Shown in pieces: positions 62,461 through 64,000 of a stretch of 64,000 nucleotides of DNA. A program made the position numbers and the translations under genes. The first letter of the stretch is position 1. Every line of letters starts with the position of its first letter. The notes beneath the pieces are model-generated. The model was not told where the DNA came from, ran no database searches, and worked only from the letters and a program-made list of their open reading frames with translations. Origin of the DNA: Paralimibaculum aggregatum (GTDB taxonomy: Bacteria; Pseudomonadota; Alphaproteobacteria; Rhodobacterales; Rhodobacteraceae); NCBI RefSeq assembly GCF_030270585.1, contig NZ_BSYI01000008.1, forward strand, positions 1 to 64,000, in the 5' to 3' direction.

Positions 62461-63949
62461 GGATCTGCTGCTCGGGATAGACCTTGGCGCGGGCTCGCTG
62501 AAATCGACGGCGATCGCGCTCGATGGCCGGGTCGTCGCGACCGCCTCGGCGCCGGTGGAGACGCTGGTGCCCCGCCCCGGCCATAGCGAGCAGGACCCGG
62601 AGGGCTGGTGGCAGGCGGTGCTGGCCTCGCTGGCCGAGCTGCGCGGCAAGGGCATGGATGCCGACCGGATGCTTGCGGTTTCGGTGACCGCGGGGGCGCA
62701 TACCCATGTGCTGGAGGATGCCTCCGGCCGCGCGCTGCGCCCGGCGATCATGTGGAACGACCAGCGCTCCGGCCCGCAGTCGGCGCGGGAGCGGGCGGCC
62801 CGCGGCGCGGAGATCCTCGCGCTTTCCGGCAACCGCATCAGCCCGACCTGGACGCTGCCGCAGCTCCTGTGGTTGCGCGACGAGGAGCCGGAGAACCACG
62901 CCCGCATCGCCCGCATCCGCCCGGCGAAGGACTGGCTGCGCCGCCGGCTCGACGGCTCGGACGCCACCGACATCACCGATGCCTGGGGGATGATGCTGGC
63001 CGATGCGCAGGGCGATGGCTGGTCGGCGGCGCTCTGCGAGATCGCCGGGATCGCGCCGGCGGTGCTGCCGCCGATCCGCGGCTCCGCCGAGGTCACCGGC
63101 GAGATCACGGCGCAGGCCGCGGCCGAGACCGGGCTGCGCGCCGGCACGCCGGTGGTCTGCGGCACCTCCGACACCAATGCCGAGACCTTCTCCGCCGGCA
63201 TGACCCGCCCCGGCATCGGCGCGATCAAGCTCGCCACCGCCGGCACCGTCTCGACGCTGACGCCGGCCCCGGTGTTCTCGGAGGACGTGATCCACTACCC
63301 GCACCTCGTGGCGGGGCACGCCTATGCGATCCTCGGCACCAATTCCTGCGCCTCGGCGCATCGCTGGCTGCGGGATGCGCTGTTTGCCGGGATCGGCTTC
63401 GACGGCATGGATGCCGAGGCATGCAAGGCGCCGGCGGGGTCGGAGGGGCTGCTCTTCCACCCCTATCTCAACGGCGAGCGCAGCCCCTACTGGGACCCGG
63501 AGCTGCGGGCCTCCTTCGTCGGGCTCGGCTTCAACCACGGCGCGCCGCACATGTGCCGGGCGCTCTACGAGGGCATCGCCTTCACCCTGCGGGACTGCCT
63601 CGCGGTGCTGGAGGCCCGCGGCATGGGGTTCGACACCGCGCGGCTGGTCGGCGGCGGCACCCGCAGCGCGCTCTGGCGGCAGATCATCGCCGATGTCACC
63701 GGGCTGGTGATCGAGGTGCCGGAGCAGGGGGATGCCTCCTTCGGCGCGGCGCTGATCGCCGGCATCGGCGCCGGCGTGCTCTCCGGCACCGAGGCGGCGG
63801 CCGGGCTGATCCGGGTGGCCGAGACGCTGGAGCCCGAGCCGGGCACGGCCGAGGTCTATGCCACCGGCTTCGCCGCCTTCCGCGCGGCCAAGGAGGCGCT
63901 GACCCCGGTCAACCACGACATCGTAAGGGCGACGAGGGAGGCAGGCTGA
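62453..63949 (+). CDS. FGGY-family carbohydrate kinase (xylulokinase-like)
   Basis: 498 residues. LLLGIDLGAGSLKSTAIALD is the N-terminal ATP/phosphate motif; PAIMWNDQRSGPQ, TSDTNAETFSAGMTRPG, FHPYLNGERSPYWDPELR and VGGGTRSALWRQIIAD mark the substrate- and ATP-binding C-terminal half. It phosphorylates a sugar or polyol, with xylulose only the family default. Start ATG 62453 overlaps the oxidase stop (ATGTCTGA); its own stop shares one base with the next start (TGATG). Confidence 0.93.
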   Translation: MSEDLLLGIDLGAGSLKSTAIALDGRVVATASAPVETLVPRPGHSEQDPEGWWQAVLASLAELRGKGMDADRMLAVSVTAGAHTHVLEDASGRALRPAIMWNDQRSGPQSARERAARGAEILALSGNRISPTWTLPQLLWLRDEEPENHARIARIRPAKDWLRRRLDGSDATDITDAWGMMLADAQGDGWSAALCEIAGIAPAVLPPIRGSAEVTGEITAQAAAETGLRAGTPVVCGTSDTNAETFSAGMTRPGIGAIKLATAGTVSTLTPAPVFSEDVIHYPHLVAGHAYAILGTNSCASAHRWLRDALFAGIGFDGMDAEACKAPAGSEGLLFHPYLNGERSPYWDPELRASFVGLGFNHGAPHMCRALYEGIAFTLRDCLAVLEARGMGFDTARLVGGGTRSALWRQIIADVTGLVIEVPEQGDASFGAALIAGIGAGVLSGTEAAAGLIRVAETLEPEPGTAEVYATGFAAFRAAKEALTPVNHDIVRATREAG

Positions 63950-64000
63950 TGGCCGAGGTCAGTATCCGCAAGATGCGCAAGACCTTCGGCAAGGTCGTCG
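63949..64000 (+). CDS. ABC transporter ATP-binding protein, N-terminal fragment (cut by window end)
   Basis: Seventeen codons are visible, MAEVSIRKMRKTFGKVV, matching the start of MalK/UgpC-type sugar-importer ATPases, in which this strand is followed by the Walker A motif. Overlap with the kinase stop as TGATG shows it is in the same operon. Its presence suggests that the substrate of the kinase and oxidase enters through an ABC importer encoded beyond the window. Confidence 0.75.
   Translation, partial: MAEVSIRKMRKTFGKVV

Noticed and set aside
1-64000. CRISPR arrays, tRNA or rRNA genes, phage structural genes
   Set aside because: I looked for evenly spaced direct repeats with unique spacers, the tRNA T-loop GTTCGAATC pattern and rRNA core sequences, and saw none. 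By-eye reading could miss a single tRNA.

Overview
High-GC Gram-negative DNA, most consistent with an alphaproteobacterium. The basis is the strongly GC-biased third codon positions, class I PhaC, both TAXI- and DctP-type TRAP transporters, HyuAB, a non-pyrrolysine MttB homologue and GcvA-like LysR regulators. It looks like accessory catabolic chromosome or megaplasmid DNA: no rRNA, tRNA, replication or ribosomal genes were seen.

Layout. (1) 0-11 kb, visibly less GC-rich than the rest: an export operon like E. coli yhiI-rbbA-yhhJ on the minus strand, then divergent phaC. Behind phaC are decayed remains of fabI, a MaoC-phosphotransacetylase fusion and ackA, followed by an IS3-family element with a broken OrfA. 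This resembles the phaC-pta-ackA-fabI stress islands of rhizobia, here partly dead. (2) 11-30 kb: a beta-oxidation-type regulon. A minus operon (SDR; three acyl-CoA dehydrogenases; crotonase; thiolase-like protein; DUF35 zinc ribbon) lies opposite plus-strand genes for a TAXI-TRAP importer, a SnoaL-like protein, a crotonase with 6-oxocamphor-hydrolase-like residues, a CoA-transferase, an SDR, an old-yellow-enzyme reductase, a FadB/J-type fusion and a thiolase. An IclR regulator closes it. A 15-bp 7-1-7 palindromic motif recurs at four of its promoters. The best reading is import, CoA activation, ring opening and beta-oxidation of an alicyclic or related carboxylic acid. (3) 30-36.5 kb: an unassigned stretch, hyuAB, and an IS630 relic. 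(4) 36.5-48.5 kb: PLP decarboxylase, GntR regulator, DctPQM TRAP importer; then mttB homologue, Fe-S/FMN/FAD oxidoreductase and ThDP enzyme in one operon with a divergent LysR; then a cysteine hydrolase. (5) 48.7-54.7 kb: three consecutive minus-strand genes with no recognisable family: a transthyretin/carboxypeptidase-regulatory-like protein, an 835-residue protein with a long Ser/Thr/Glu hairpin-like segment, and an 831-residue protein ending in a PD-(D/E)XK nuclease-like domain. This is the best candidate for an undescribed system. (6) 55.5-59.7 kb: GT2 glycosyltransferase, Rieske oxygenase plus class II aldolase with divergent LysR. (7) 59.8-64 kb: LacI regulator, FAD oxidase, FGGY kinase and the start of an ABC ATPase, with a perfect LacI-type operator at the promoter.

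Functions are inferred from motif recognition by eye; no database search was possible.
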